Shown here: in pieces, positions 51,701 through 62,946 of the stretch | Position numbering within the stretch: the stretch's first letter is position 1 | How the letters are laid out: every line of letters begins with the position of its first letter | Source of the DNA: Larimichthys crocea | Lineage: Eukaryota > Chordata > Actinopteri > Sciaenidae | DNA: 64,000 nt | Direction of reading: 5' to 3' | NCBI RefSeq assembly: GCF_000972845.2 | Contig: NC_040032.1 | Coordinates: forward strand, 2,871,073 to 2,935,072 | Program-made: the position numbers and the translations under genes | The notes under the pieces: generated by a model | Seen by the model: the letters and a program-made list of their open reading frames with translations, nothing else | Told to the model about the DNA's origin: nothing | Databases searched by the model: none

Positions 51701-54589
51701 AAACAAGACTCATCATTTGCTCTTTTCATTTTCTCTTTTCACACTGTCCTGGTGGATCCCTGATCATGTGGTGTACCCTCTGACAAGTGGAGAAATATTT
51801 CCAAGCAACCTTTGAGGGCAGTGCGCTAATGAAGCTGTAACTTTTTTACTTGGCCACTCTCTCACCTGTGAATTAGGTGAGGTTTCACAGGTGTAAAGGC
51901 CATGGATCTCTTGGTTATCTGCCAGATGTACAGTAATTTACCAGCAACTCTCGGGGTTGCATTTAATCTTCACTGGTCTACAACATCTTCATATATAAAG
52001 TGTAAAAATGTTTCATTAAGAGCCTGTATTTTACTATTTAAACCTTTACATCCTATTTCAGATGTATGAATCATTAACTAAAGCATCTGAATATACAGTA
52101 ACATCTGAAATAACTGGATTTTGTGTGCATTCTGAGAAATATGTTAAATAAACAGCATGTGTCTTACAAAATTAGGATTGTTACATAACACTGCTTGTCT
52201 GTGCCTTTGTTTGTGTCTTTGCATACCTGTCTGTCTGTCTGCTTTTCACATCTGAATTCCTATGTATCTATGTGAGTGTGTGCATACAGTATGTGTGCCA
52301 CTTCTGCCGCCAGTGTGAGCTGTGGAGTGGCAGAGTCTCTAGAGGCACCGTTAGCCAATAGCTTCCCTGTCAGAGGGCTTCCTTATCTGATGATCCATGA
52401 GCGTGTGAAACAGCAGTGAAAGCCAGTCCAAAGAGTGGAAATATCACTTGATAATGCCTGATCAGATCCCCTCTTTCATAACGCATGACCTTGCGGTTTG
52501 TGATTCATATAATACTGCCGACGAATGGCGGAAACTTCCGGGTGAGACAGCGATTATATAGGGTGGCTTGACGAGATGTTTGTGTGACCTGAAAAAAAGG
52601 AAGGGGTGAAGTGAATGAGGAATTATTTCCCCCACCGCTGCTCCTTTGAGAAATGCTTGTAACTTATAATTGCCCCTGTGGAGTGTCTTAGATGCAAATT
52701 GAAGAAGACTCTGCACCCAGCAGCAAATAAAACTTGTTATTTTCTCTGTGCTTTTCTGTTAAATGAACAAAAAACAACAAACACAGAACACTGTGTTCTT
52801 AAATCTTAATCATCGTGCTGCTTTTGATGTCATATGTTAAAGTGAAACTGTGCACAACTTTCTTTCTCAAAGTTTTTCACCAGTGTTGCTGGGTGAGTTA
52901 TTGGCCAAGAGGCTGACAGCAAGTCAAATGGACTACACAGGTGAGCTAAATGCAGCCACTTCCAAAATATAATTAAAAATATCCATATTGTAAATCTAAA
53001 ACTACCTACTAATTTTTCAAGATTTTTCAAGAATCAAATACTTGTTAGCTGCATTATGTCATTTTTGACTATTACCCCAACTGCGATAGCACAAGTTGGT
53101 TACAATAGCTCCTAGAAGTTCCCTCCACTGTTCTCTGTACTTCCGCCTGGCATTTCGTCCCCATTATATACCATTTTGTTCAATAAAAAGGTACAGAAGA
53201 GGGCTCCAAGCTTACAAGTCTGGTCTAATAGCTAACTTGTAAGCCCGTTAAGTTTGGGAACAAACGATAAGTTCACATTCAAGATGCATTTCTACCTTCA
53301 ACTCCTGTTTCCTAATTATCTGCTAAGCCTTGTTCTTTGTGGAGCAGTTTGTCCAACCGGGGAGGTGAACTAAATCTATATGGTGCAATAATCTATAACA
53401 TTATAGCTCTAACTTAGTTAGGTAGCATCAAAGGCAGTGTGGAGAATGATGAATGATACCTTTGCTGAAATAGCACTGTATGATTAAATGCATAATGTTT
53501 GCTGAATAAAACTGGCTTCATGTAATATGAATCTGACACAAACAACTCAAAGGTCATTAACTCCCTGCAGGTGATCAGGTACTGGAAACATCAGCGGCCT
53601 TTACCTGAATTTACAATTTAATGATTGATATTATTTGAGAAAGGGTCTCTTAGTATGTATCCATACAGGCGAAATAAAATGAGAGCCTTCACAAGTCTGT
53701 CAGTTTCAAAGCTGTTCTCACCTAAATTCAAAAACAAAGTCATCATATCCTGCCGCAGAGGCTTTCAGCACCTCGCCTCCCCAAAATGAAGTCGAACTGA
53801 CTCGCATTCATCACACCATAACCAAGTTGATCACAGGAAGTCCTCCGCTCAGCGTGAATGCACAAAGTCATCACTTCAGTTGGCTGGTAGCTGCGTGCAG
53901 TATATGAGAGGCATCCATTCACATTAGCACCCCACCCACTCATACCACATCACTCACTCTCGCTCTGGGCTACTCCATATTGATAATGGATTCCTGTCTT
54001 ACCGTAAGCATTAGGGTGTGCATGTCTGTGTGTGTCTATGTGTGCACAGTAAAGCAATCATTTCCTGGATGTTTGGATAGCAGTGTAAAGTGTTTTGATT
54101 CCAATATCTGGATGTCACTATGACTCCTCCTGTGGTCATTTAGTGCCTGGCTCACTTGAACACGCACACAAATGGAGATTCAAACAGAAATGTAAACTAG
54201 GGACATAGTAAATACAAACAGACAGGCCTGAAACATGCCCGACACAATCTCAAACCAGTTATTTAGTTTATGGTACGGATGGACAAATGCAAATACACAG
54301 GCTGACAATTCCATCCTGAGATTGAAGGTTACAGTAGGAGGCATTTCTATCTGTGTTTTCAGGGAATCGCTTCCACAGACACAGAGTGGCAAAAAAAAAA
54401 CAGACACACAAAATGGAACAATACAGAATCAATCAAAAATCATAAATAATAACCAAATTCACAGAACAAGCCAACAAAAACCTACACATTCACCATGAGA
54501 AGCACAGAAATGACAAGATATTTAAAGATGATGTGCTGAGGCTGTTGCTCTGAGCCATCTGTCAGGTCCACCAAGGCTGTGGCTGTGTA
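48706..54589. other. Non-coding AT-rich DNA
   Basis: No supported gene. The stretch is notably free of long microsatellites. Two parts look like conserved non-coding DNA by texture (about 48880-49030 and 50710-50850, with repeated ATTAATTAAT/AATTAATTAAAG cores). A recursive-splice-like junction lies at 53722/53721 on the minus strand. Confidence 0.45.
53712..53745 (-). promoter_or_regulatory. Possible recursive splice site (weak)
   Basis: On the minus strand a T-rich tract (CTTTGTTTTTGAATTTAG) runs directly into GTGAGA, so an acceptor abuts a donor with no exon between. Such ratchet points occur in long vertebrate introns. The match is weaker than the site at 59940. Confidence 0.2.
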
Positions 54590-55170
54590 AAGCACTCAAA
54601 ATGAAGCAACGCTCTTATTTAAAGAAACTATTTACATTCAGCGATCACAGGTTTTGGGTAGTGACCAGAGGAATGACATGCCTTTTGTTTGAAGAAGAGT
54701 ACTCCACTGATTTTGATTGCATCCCTAGAACATTTAAAAAGGATGACATGTGAAAATCACAGCACAACCAGAGACATCTTTTTACATTTTTATCCTGCCA
54801 ACACCGCCTGTACATTACCCACAATGCAACTTGACCACAGGGAGTTCAGGCAGAGTTCTGGGTGTATAACACCGGTAGCGGCTAATGTTGCCTCGAGCCA
54901 CTAGCCTCGGGCAGAGATGAGTAGTGGCCTAGAGAGGTTCAGTAAGCTCACTTCTTTCAAACTCCAAACCGCCAGATTTTATTTATTTTCAAACTTGTAC
55001 TCTTCAGAGCCAACCAACTTTGCCCCAGTCACTTGAGGCAGTTTAGCAGACTTTACACAGCTCCCTCTGGAGCCACAAAAGGTTATATTTTATTTACTTT
55101 AGCAATAGTACTATCCAAGACCTGTAAACAGACACGAATGTGCAAAACTGGCACAATTCCCCTTTAAAAT
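54590..55170. mobile_element. Possible dispersed repeat block
   Basis: The stretch includes ACCGGTAGCGGCTAATGTTG, TCAGAGCCAACCAACTTTGC, CTCCCTCTGGAGCCAC and ACAATTCCCCTTTAAAATGT. I associate such phrases with fish interspersed repeats. No terminal repeats or target duplication found, so the limits are approximate. Confidence 0.3.
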
Positions 55171-56790
55171 GTGCAACACAGTGTGTATGCCTACGCCATG
55201 TGTCTACAGACCGCAAGAATTGTTATTGGTCACCTTGGCTTGCTTGTGTTCTCTCTCTGTTTTAGATGACAGCATCAAATACTGACATCAAGCAAGTGAA
55301 AGAAAGGCTCAGTTATCACTAGACATATGTTGTTGTCTAGCAAGGCCACAAACCAACTCTCTCTACTGTAAACACAGTAATTTTGGGGTGTGTAAAAGCA
55401 AGATACAGCTCGATGATGAATAACACCCTTCTAGTGTTGTTCTAGTGTTCATCACTCAACTATAAATCGCTTCACCTCAGGCATCTATAGTGAGACTGTC
55501 GTGACACACAAGTATAATTCGGTTGACAGGGTGTTGAGGGTTACCCTTCAGAGCAGGATGAGGAGCTCCTTTGCATTAAAAGGAGCCAGTTATCTGGCAT
55601 CTGATTTGGACGCCAGTAGAACGTCTCCCTGTGGGGATATTCTGGGCACGTCTAACTGATAGGAGACCCTAGGGCAGACCCAGAACATGCTGGAAGGATT
55701 ACGTTCCCCATCTGGCCTGGAAAAACCTCATGATCCCCTTGAAAGGGCAGGATGATGTGGGTGGGGAAAAGGGCATCGGTGCTACATGCACAGTTTAATT
55801 CAGCCACACTGGATGGATGGAAGGGTGGATCTATTAAAATGCATGCTAGGCCTTACTGTCCTGTATGTATTCTGTACAGTGTGTGCATGTGTATGTGGAG
55901 AGAGAGACAAATAAAACAGGCACATACTTAGATTGTGCATCGATGCTTGTATGTGGAGGGTCTTTCTTACCTAAAAACAAAGCAGTCAAGGTTACCATTG
56001 TTTCCATTATCTACTATATCAAAGTCTGAAGGTCAAAGGCTGGCAGGGGTCACTTTCCTGGAAGGTCAGATGGCCGGTAAAGAATTGCTTTCTGCAGTAG
56101 GAACTCTTTTCTTTTTTTAAATGATTGTTTTCATGCATGCTGCTTTTGGATGAAGGAGGCTCAAAGACCATACTGGGGTCACTCAATTTTAAGGTCAGAT
56201 TCCTCTCTCTACCAAAACAACTGATTAACGCAGTAGAAACTAAAGCTGATAATGTCATTTTGCGGTGGAAAGTGCCTTAGGGTGCAAATAAGCTAAAATA
56301 CAATAATAGAAACTTTAACAGTCGCCAGAGGGACCTGAGAAATTGTTCAAAATGTGACCTTTTTCCCCCAACTTTTCTCTTTTCACCCTTGAGCAGTGGT
56401 GCCTACTAATTGAGTATAGAATACACCTAACAAGGCACCCAGCCTCACTTACAAATGACTCCCAGTCCCACTCATCCTTCTTGTGCTGACCTTTAGAGGT
56501 TTATTTTATACTGCTGGATGACCAAAAATGTACAGTCGGTTAAACAAAGTATTTATGTTATATTGGCTTAACATAGGAGCAGCAAACAGCCAATAAATGC
56601 ACCTTGTAGGCTGAGGGTAACTTCATCTCCATTGCTCTCGCTTGCTGCAAGTCTCTCCATGGTAATAGTATAACCAACGGAGAAGATATGAGAATTTAGT
56701 CAAGGAGCAAATGGTGCCAATAGCGTAAAGTGAGAGCAGAGCAGAATAAAATATATGAAATATAATAAAATGCAACAGAATGAAACGTAC
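55171..56790. other. Non-coding DNA
   Basis: No supported gene. Short chance frames only. AT-rich, with no simple repeats longer than about 15 bp. Confidence 0.5.
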
Positions 56791-56823
56791 CAGTAGCACT
56801 GTTGTTTTGGCTGCTGTTTACTC
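56791..56823 (-). CDS. Candidate 33-nt microexon of the minus-strand gene
   Basis: On the minus strand a pyrimidine-rich tract (CCCTATCTCTGTTTCTCTCC) and CACCTCAG precede 33 bases that end ACTG|GTACGT. Read from phase 1 it encodes VNSSQNNSAT plus one base and ends in phase 1. Joined to the exon at 4772, which needs one base before GT, it makes a Gly codon and continues in frame. An upstream AG would instead give a 41-nt version with a different entry phase. The phase agreement is a one-in-three coincidence at the exit, the donor is only fair, and the two sites are 52 kb apart, so support is modest. A Ser/Asn-rich insert would suit a linker region. Confidence 0.22.
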
Positions 56824-58663
56824 CTGAGGTGCTTGGAGAGAAACAGAGATAGGGACACCAACCGAATAAAGAGGAAAAGGAAGATAAAGACAGAGCATTG
56901 AAAGCATTGAAAGCATCACAGAAAATGAGAGCGAAATCAAAGCCAACCTCAGCTCTTGCAGGAAGAACAACAACAAAAAAACAAAACAGAGAAGGGGCAT
57001 ATACAGAGAGAACGATAAACACAAAGAGACAAAGGCCTAGGGCAATGAAAACCACACTGACCACACACTCCACTCCAGCTGTCAGATGGGGACATGCAGG
57101 GAGAAAGGAAGAAAGAAAGAAAGGGATGGAGGAGGGTTAATGGGAGATAGGGCTATAGAGTGAAACAGAAGCTCAGAGCAGGACAGCGAAAACAACAGCG
57201 ATCAAAAACATCTGCCGGCAACTTCAGCACAGGCAGCTATACCACTCTGTGCACTCCAGGAGAGATGAGCAGAACAGCAGCCAGAGATTGTTTACTGAAG
57301 ACAGAAGGCTGAGCTCTCGGCACAACACCTTGATGCTTTAAATGCTCCTGAGGAAACCGAAAAACATCTGATCTGCACAACTGGCAGAGAATCAAATGCT
57401 CAAAGCAGCATCAGATATGGAACAGGAAGGTGAGACCCATGAAGAAAAAGCATGCTCGTGGCATATATACTCAACGCCCACTTGTAGGTTTCAATCCAAA
57501 ACATATTTCTATGTTGCCAGTGATCCAAATCTAAGCATCTATTTGTATATTTGCAAGCCAGTTTGTTTCCCATGATGGATTTATTCACACTCAGCTGTCT
57601 CCACTGCCCATAGCTTTTAAAAAGGTAAGAACTGATAACTTTGCAACGCCAACAGGCAGAGAGATACACTGACATCATCACTAGAGATCAAGCTGTGCCC
57701 TGTACCCTGTGTGTGTGTGTGTGTTTGTGGGTGTTTATAAAATGTTCTTCTCTCCTCTGCTCTTATTGCTTTCACCCTCTCGTCTTCCTTTCACCATGAT
57801 GTCTTGTTCTCTTTTTGCTTTTTTGCTTTATTTTATATTTTCTTTCTCATGGCACATAATGTGCCATTCGGTGTAATGTAAAATATTACATGCTGTACGT
57901 ACACACTTTATTAACAAACACCCAGAAGGCCCATACGGTGAGTCTAACAGCACAGGATTGTGATGCGCAAAGTGTTACAGCGAGAACACAAACCACCCGA
58001 TCAGTAAAACAAATTGGGATTTAAAACACCAAACAAGGCAAAGCCCTTTAACGCCCTTGAGGAGGTAAGGTATTCACATATGAGCCAACTTTAAAAGACT
58101 TTAAGTTCCAAAAGCAAACTCTCTTCCACAAACAGGCTTTGAATATTTATTCCGAATCTGCAGCTTTGGCTCATTGGTTGACTAACTCAATATGCATATT
58201 TTTTTTTCTTTGACTTTGTCTGTTTTTGAATCTATTTTTGTTTTTTTTTCCCCCTCACAATCTGACACATCTCTTGAACCGTGCAATCTTTTTCACAGGC
58301 AAAAAAACAAAACAAAGCATAGCAAATCGTATATTCATGAGGGAAATTTAAACTTAGGAGACACTCCTGAAAGAAAAGTGAAGCTGGGTGACGTAAAGAA
58401 GAAGCAAAGAGAAGAGAAGTGCCTCTCCAAAGGCCGAGTGATGTCTGAGAGTGCTGGAAAAAGTGACATTTTTGTTATTGGGTGTTGCATGAAAACAGGC
58501 GAGTGAGATCTGAAAAGGCCAGTGTCCTCTATTCCACCTCACACACACACTCGAGAGCATGCAACACACACTGAAAGTCCTAATCAAGATGAATGAGATT
58601 TGCTCTTCAATGAGGACATGTCATTGCATTATGAGACAACTACATTATTGCACCGTTTAAAGT

Positions 58664-58664
<1 letters not shown>

Positions 58665-58708
<44 letters not shown>
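58665..58708. repeat. (GT)n microsatellite
   Basis: About 22 uninterrupted GT units. Confidence 0.95.
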
Positions 58709-58711
<3 letters not shown>

Positions 58712-59929
58712 TGTACATGTATTCATGAAGAGAGAACCGTAATGATCGTATGGGATCGTTGCGCCTGAATGTCAGTCTGTATCGGCTTTAATTGGCTAAA
58801 TGAGGGTCTGAGGTGATGGATGTTGATAATTGTCTTGCTCTATTTGCTTGTTTCTCATCCCAACACTGTAGCACATTCATGTACAATCAATCCACCCTGT
58901 AGAAACCTGATATAGACCTTCGGTGTATACTTTGGCTGGAGCCTGCACGCAGGCACAAACACAGGTCTAAATATTTAGAAACCGTTGGCTCATGCTGCTA
59001 CATCGGTTGCCTTGTCGTAGAGAGACATTCACTGATTACTAATCCGTCTAAACCTTCAGCCAGGTTAATCTTGTGGTAAACAATGTGTCTGTAGGCTAGA
59101 CTCTGCTGTCTGATCTTATCTACATAATGTGCTCGTACATAGGAGTGTTTGTACATACGTACCGTCGAGTGCTGATGCATTTGTTGTTGTCCTGCAAAAC
59201 CAATTTTCCAACAGACCTCCTGTCTGTAGACCATAATCACACAGGCTCACAGCCGGAAAATCATTATCTACACACAGCTAATACAAGCTTGTGTGGTTAA
59301 GAGACTATTATACAGGTAGTATGTGTACATAGGACCCCAGGTAGCAACCTATTACTTTTGCAAACAAACAGTCGGGCCCTCTGTGTTGCTGCTACAGACT
59401 GCGCAATCCTCTGTGAGCAGCACTCAATAATTTATTGCACCTTGAATAGTAAACAGCAGCACGGAAGTGGGAAGATAGCGGCCACTCTGGTTTTCTATAA
59501 ATCATCGTCGCCACGGGACAGAAAACACAGAGTCATTAAACGATAACTGTTCCAATGTTTGATGAAGCACAGCCAGGTAGCATGAACAATCCCAACTGAT
59601 GTCGTACCAAAGGAGTCATTTCTCTGTTGTTGTTTTTTTACATACATGTGTGTTGCTTTCCATAGATCTGTTAAACATACACTGAAACCACAAGTCATGA
59701 AAGGCGGTTGTAGGAGACATATGTGTGTATGTTTTGTTTGACCACTAGGGTGTAGTATTTTTTGTTTCTGTCTAATTGGTAACCACCCAGAATCAGCTGT
59801 ATATAAAAGGATTGAAATCAGTTTGAGTTGAATGGTGGTGGGGAGCACACCAGTTCTTACCAGCATCCAGCTGAAAAGCAGCTTTATGTTAAGTTCCAGT
59901 CACTAACAACCTACATGGTAATGTAAATG

Positions 59930-59962
59930 GGAACCTCACCTGAAACAGAAGAAACCTTTGCA
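59930..59962 (-). promoter_or_regulatory. Possible recursive splice site (ratchet point)
   Basis: Minus-strand sequence GCAAAGGTTTCTTCTGTTTCAG meets GTGAGGTT at 59940/59939. A good polypyrimidine tract and CAG acceptor are followed at once by a donor, the arrangement of vertebrate recursive splice sites in very long introns. It lies on the same strand as the exon at 4309-4772. Motif evidence only. Confidence 0.3.
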
Positions 59963-60901
59963 CATTATTTTGTTTTCCCTAAACCGAGTGAAGAACAATT
60001 CTCAAACCACTATTGGTGACTAATCAAGTTTCTTTTTGGTAGTCACAACAGTGGTCATGCAATGTCTGCAGGTAACTTCCATAAGTTTTAGTCAAGCAAC
60101 TACCTGAGTGCTGGTATAGCCTGCAGATCACTGCAAAGCATCTATTCATCATTTCATTGTTCAAATGTGAGGAAATAAACAGGCTGTGCTATGTACTCCA
60201 GCAAGGGGAAGTTTCCAAAATGCTGTTTGTCTAACTCAATGCATGCCGTCGCCCATCAGTAAACAAGACTATTGATGTTTTCTTTGCTAGCGCCAGATGA
60301 AGAAAAAGTGGGGAGTCATGCTGAATGACAAATCATGTCGCCATTGCTGTTTGAGACGCAATGTGTGGATGGAAAAATCAGGGTAGCACTCTTTTGTTCG
60401 AGTTAGGTTTTCAAAAACTACCATGTTGCTCTTTCTGGCATCTCTACGGATCCTCTCTACGTGCCACGTTATAAAGTAAAACAGGGAATGGGGACGGCTG
60501 AAGTCGTGGGCTCAGGTGAGAACTCTGATCTCATCATGATATAGATGACCAGTAGGGCTTTCAATCTTAAAAGGCAGCTACAGACGAAAGCACGAGTAGC
60601 TGGTGTTCCCAATATTTTAACCATGAATCCAGAAGAATTTGACAAAATCCATCAAGGTAAAAATAAAAAATCCCTCTTTTACATGGAGGGTTAGAAGGAA
60701 TTCAAAATATCTATAGACACAGCAAGTGTGTTTAAGTGAGCGGTCTGATCTATAACCGTCCTTCTAATGAGAGTCATTTTTCATCGGTTAGCGCTTGTTT
60801 AAGTTCACCTTCAAGAAAGCGTGCGGAGGTGGTGGCATGTGTATGCCTGAATGGCATACTTATGACTACAGTATAGGTAGTATACACTTTGTGTGTGTGT
60901 T

Positions 60902-61045
60902 TTAATGGACAGAGAGCTTCACAGCCACTTAGGAATGAAATGGTGATGACAGTATGCTCCGGCGAGCGGCTGAGTATTCCGAAATGACACGCAGGGATTA
61001 CTAATGAGACACAACACTTGGAGGAGTTTGAAATAATCCTCTGCG
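60902..61045. repeat. Paired diverged segment, copy A
   Basis: Starts TTAATGGACAGAGAGCTTCA, continues GCCACTTAGGAATGAAATGG, GACAGTATGCTC and CTAATGAGACACA (61001-61013). The same landmarks occur in the same order in copy B at 61511-61700. I see no coding frame across it. Confidence 0.7.
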
Positions 61046-61510
61046 GTGGTATAACTTCAGGTACTGTCTAATAAACTATTATAATACAGTGCACAGTCAT
61101 GACTATCAATGTATGTTAAGAGTGCCTGCTCTCTGGAATTAAAATTGCTATGACTAATAATCAGGCTAAGAGCGCCATTGATTAAAATGTATCCAATGTA
61201 ACAGCCTGAGATTAATTATATGACAAGGCTTTCCCATTCTCTTTCCTCTGTGTCTCTAAAATACATGCAGAAATGTATTTGTGTGAACTATATTTTTATC
61301 TTTTCCTGTTTCAATAATTAAAACAAATATATTTTAAGCAAACTCTCATTAATCCTTTACTACAAATTAGTAAAAAAGTTGCATGATATTATATTTTTAT
61401 GAAACATCAAGACACATTAGGCTTTTATGACACGTTACCATTGGTAGTTTCAGTAATTTCCTCTGGAGTTAATTTCCTCTGGAGTTGCTACATTAGTGCC
61501 TCTGGCTTTC
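61046..61510. other. Non-coding spacer between the paired segments
   Basis: AT-rich DNA with no gene. It includes an exact 16-bp tandem duplication (TAATTTCCTCTGGAGT at 61454-61469 and 61470-61485). Confidence 0.6.
61454..61485. repeat. Exact 16-bp tandem duplication
   Basis: Two adjacent copies of TAATTTCCTCTGGAGT with no differences. Confidence 0.95.
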
Positions 61511-61700
61511 TTAATGGACATAAAGACTTCATTGCCACTTACAAATGAAATGCCACTGACACTCTGCCCTAGGAAGTTATAAAGCACTATGGAATGAAAT
61601 TACAGCGGTATGACCATATGCTCAATCAAGCTGTGGACCACTGCTGCGTGAGTGACAATGTATGATTCTAATGAGGCACAGAGGAATAAGGAATGATCCA
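61511..61700. repeat. Paired diverged segment, copy B
   Basis: Starts TTAATGGACATAAAGACTTC, continues GCCACTTACAAATGAAATGC, then GGAATGAAATTACAGCGG, GACCATATGCTC and CTAATGAGGCACA (61668-61680). Compared with copy A it carries about 58 extra bases, which look like a partial internal repeat of the AATGAAAT block. Confidence 0.7.
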
Positions 61701-61860
61701 AAACACAATCAAACTGTGAGGTTTCATCACGAAGTTTAAGTACTAATGGGTTGAATATTGACCAACTGTTTCATCAGTCACACTATCTCCAGACCGAAGA
61801 AGATGAATGAAGGGGCGGGCAGAGTTAAATGAGCAGCAGAGCTGAGGAGAGAAGAGAAAC

Positions 61861-61895
61861 GCACGCACACAAACCTGCACGCACACACACACACA
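61861..61895. repeat. Imperfect (CA)n microsatellite
   Basis: Two ACGCACAC-type blocks separated by AAACCTG. Short and interrupted. Confidence 0.85.
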
Positions 61896-61909
61896 AGCAA
61901 AAGACACAG

Positions 61910-62624
61910 TGGTGATAGAAGTGTTCAGATACTTTAAAAGTACCAATACCACACTCAATACCACACAAAAATTCAAATCCTTACTTCAGTAAAAGTATGC
62001 AAGTATTCTAAGCAAATGTACTGAAGGCAACATAGCATAGAAATCTGTATTTTTAGTTTAGCATGCCCAGTTTCAAACCCAAAACAGACATCAAGAAAGT
62101 GCAACAACGCAAGACACAACAGCCAGCTAATACTGCAAAAAAAAAATACTACGCAACAAGCCCAGCTCGGCGTCTGTCTTTGAGCCTTTTATTCTGAAGC
62201 TCTCACCAATGACTAAAAGTCAGTCCCAGATCTATTCTAATCCAGCAGCTGCTTGGTCACTCACTCCTTCCACTTCTTAACTTTCTCCATAGAGACTGCT
62301 AAGCCTGGTTAGACTGTCAGCTTGCATAGCTCTGGTTCCCTCTGGTCAACATTCCCCAACACCAAAGGTTTTGAGAAATCCTCCTCTTCCCTGTGGTCCA
62401 AAACACCTGTGGTACAAACGCTAATACTCGCTGGTGCTCTGGTACACCTGATTATACGTCAGTTTAAGGTTATGCAATGTTGCTTTAAAGTATCAAATGT
62501 AAAAGTCATGCTTTTGCATTAATATGCATGTGTATGTTGCATTTTACTGCTGTAAATGCTTAAGTTTGAGCAAACATACATATATACTGGCAGTTTAATC
62601 TATAAGAATGTCTTATATTCTATA
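61910..62624. mobile_element. Old dispersed fish repeat, interrupted
   Basis: The left part (GATAGAAGTGTTCAGATACT, AAAGTACCAATACCACACTC, ACTTCAGTAAAAGTATGCAA) and right part (AAAGTATCAAATGTAAAAGT at 62487-62506, GGCAGTTTAATCTATAAGAA at about 62589) follow the order of a common fish repeat. The middle (about 62045-62470) does not match what I recall and may be another insertion. The family continues after the LTR-like insertion at 62625-62946. Confidence 0.55.
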
Positions 62625-62946
62625 TGTTACGGGTCCCAAAGGTGGAACCTCGACACAAATACAGTTGTCTGTGGAAACAGACGGAACAAGGACCAATGAA
62701 AACACGGAGCCGTACGTGCGCCGTCGCGAGTGGGCGGGTGTTTACACCTGAGACCACCCGGGTGGCAACAGTCCCGGCCCCAAAAGTTCCCCCTCCCAAC
62801 GTTCCCTTTTTTTCCCACAATGTACATAAAAAATAAACTGTCTGTACAACAGACAACACCGGAGAATTACCTTCACTCCACAAACACTAACAAGGTTACT
62901 TTCCTTCAATTTCACATGTGGTGACACATTCTTTGGGTTCGCCACA
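62625..62946. mobile_element. Solo-LTR-like insertion, about 322 bp
   Basis: The block starts TGTTACGGGTCCC and ends GGGTTCGCCACA, so it has TG...CA ends and a partly inverted terminus (TGTTACGGG versus TGTGGCGAA). It is far more GC and CpG rich than its surroundings (CGTACGTGCGCCGTCGCGAG). A TATA-like ATAAAAAATAAA with an embedded AATAAA lies at 62826-62837. The immediate flanks are TATA and TGTA, a one-mismatch 4-bp duplication; an ATGT pair at 62624-62627 and 62946-62949 is an alternative. It sits inside an older repeat. Gypsy-type LTRs fit, but I saw no internal retroelement genes. Overlapping short frames here are not genes. Confidence 0.5.

Larger units (their letters stand above)
56824..60900. 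other. Non-coding DNA
   Basis: No supported gene. Contents are GA-rich sequence at about 56830-57130, a short GT run at 57708-57724, a long GT repeat at 58665 and a recursive-splice-like site at about 59940. A 123-codon minus-strand frame (59495-59866) shows no motif and is judged chance. Confidence 0.5.

Noticed and set aside
62620..62945. Five overlapping short frames around the GC-rich block
   Set aside because: They arise from the CpG-rich LTR-like insertion; none extends beyond it or has a domain.
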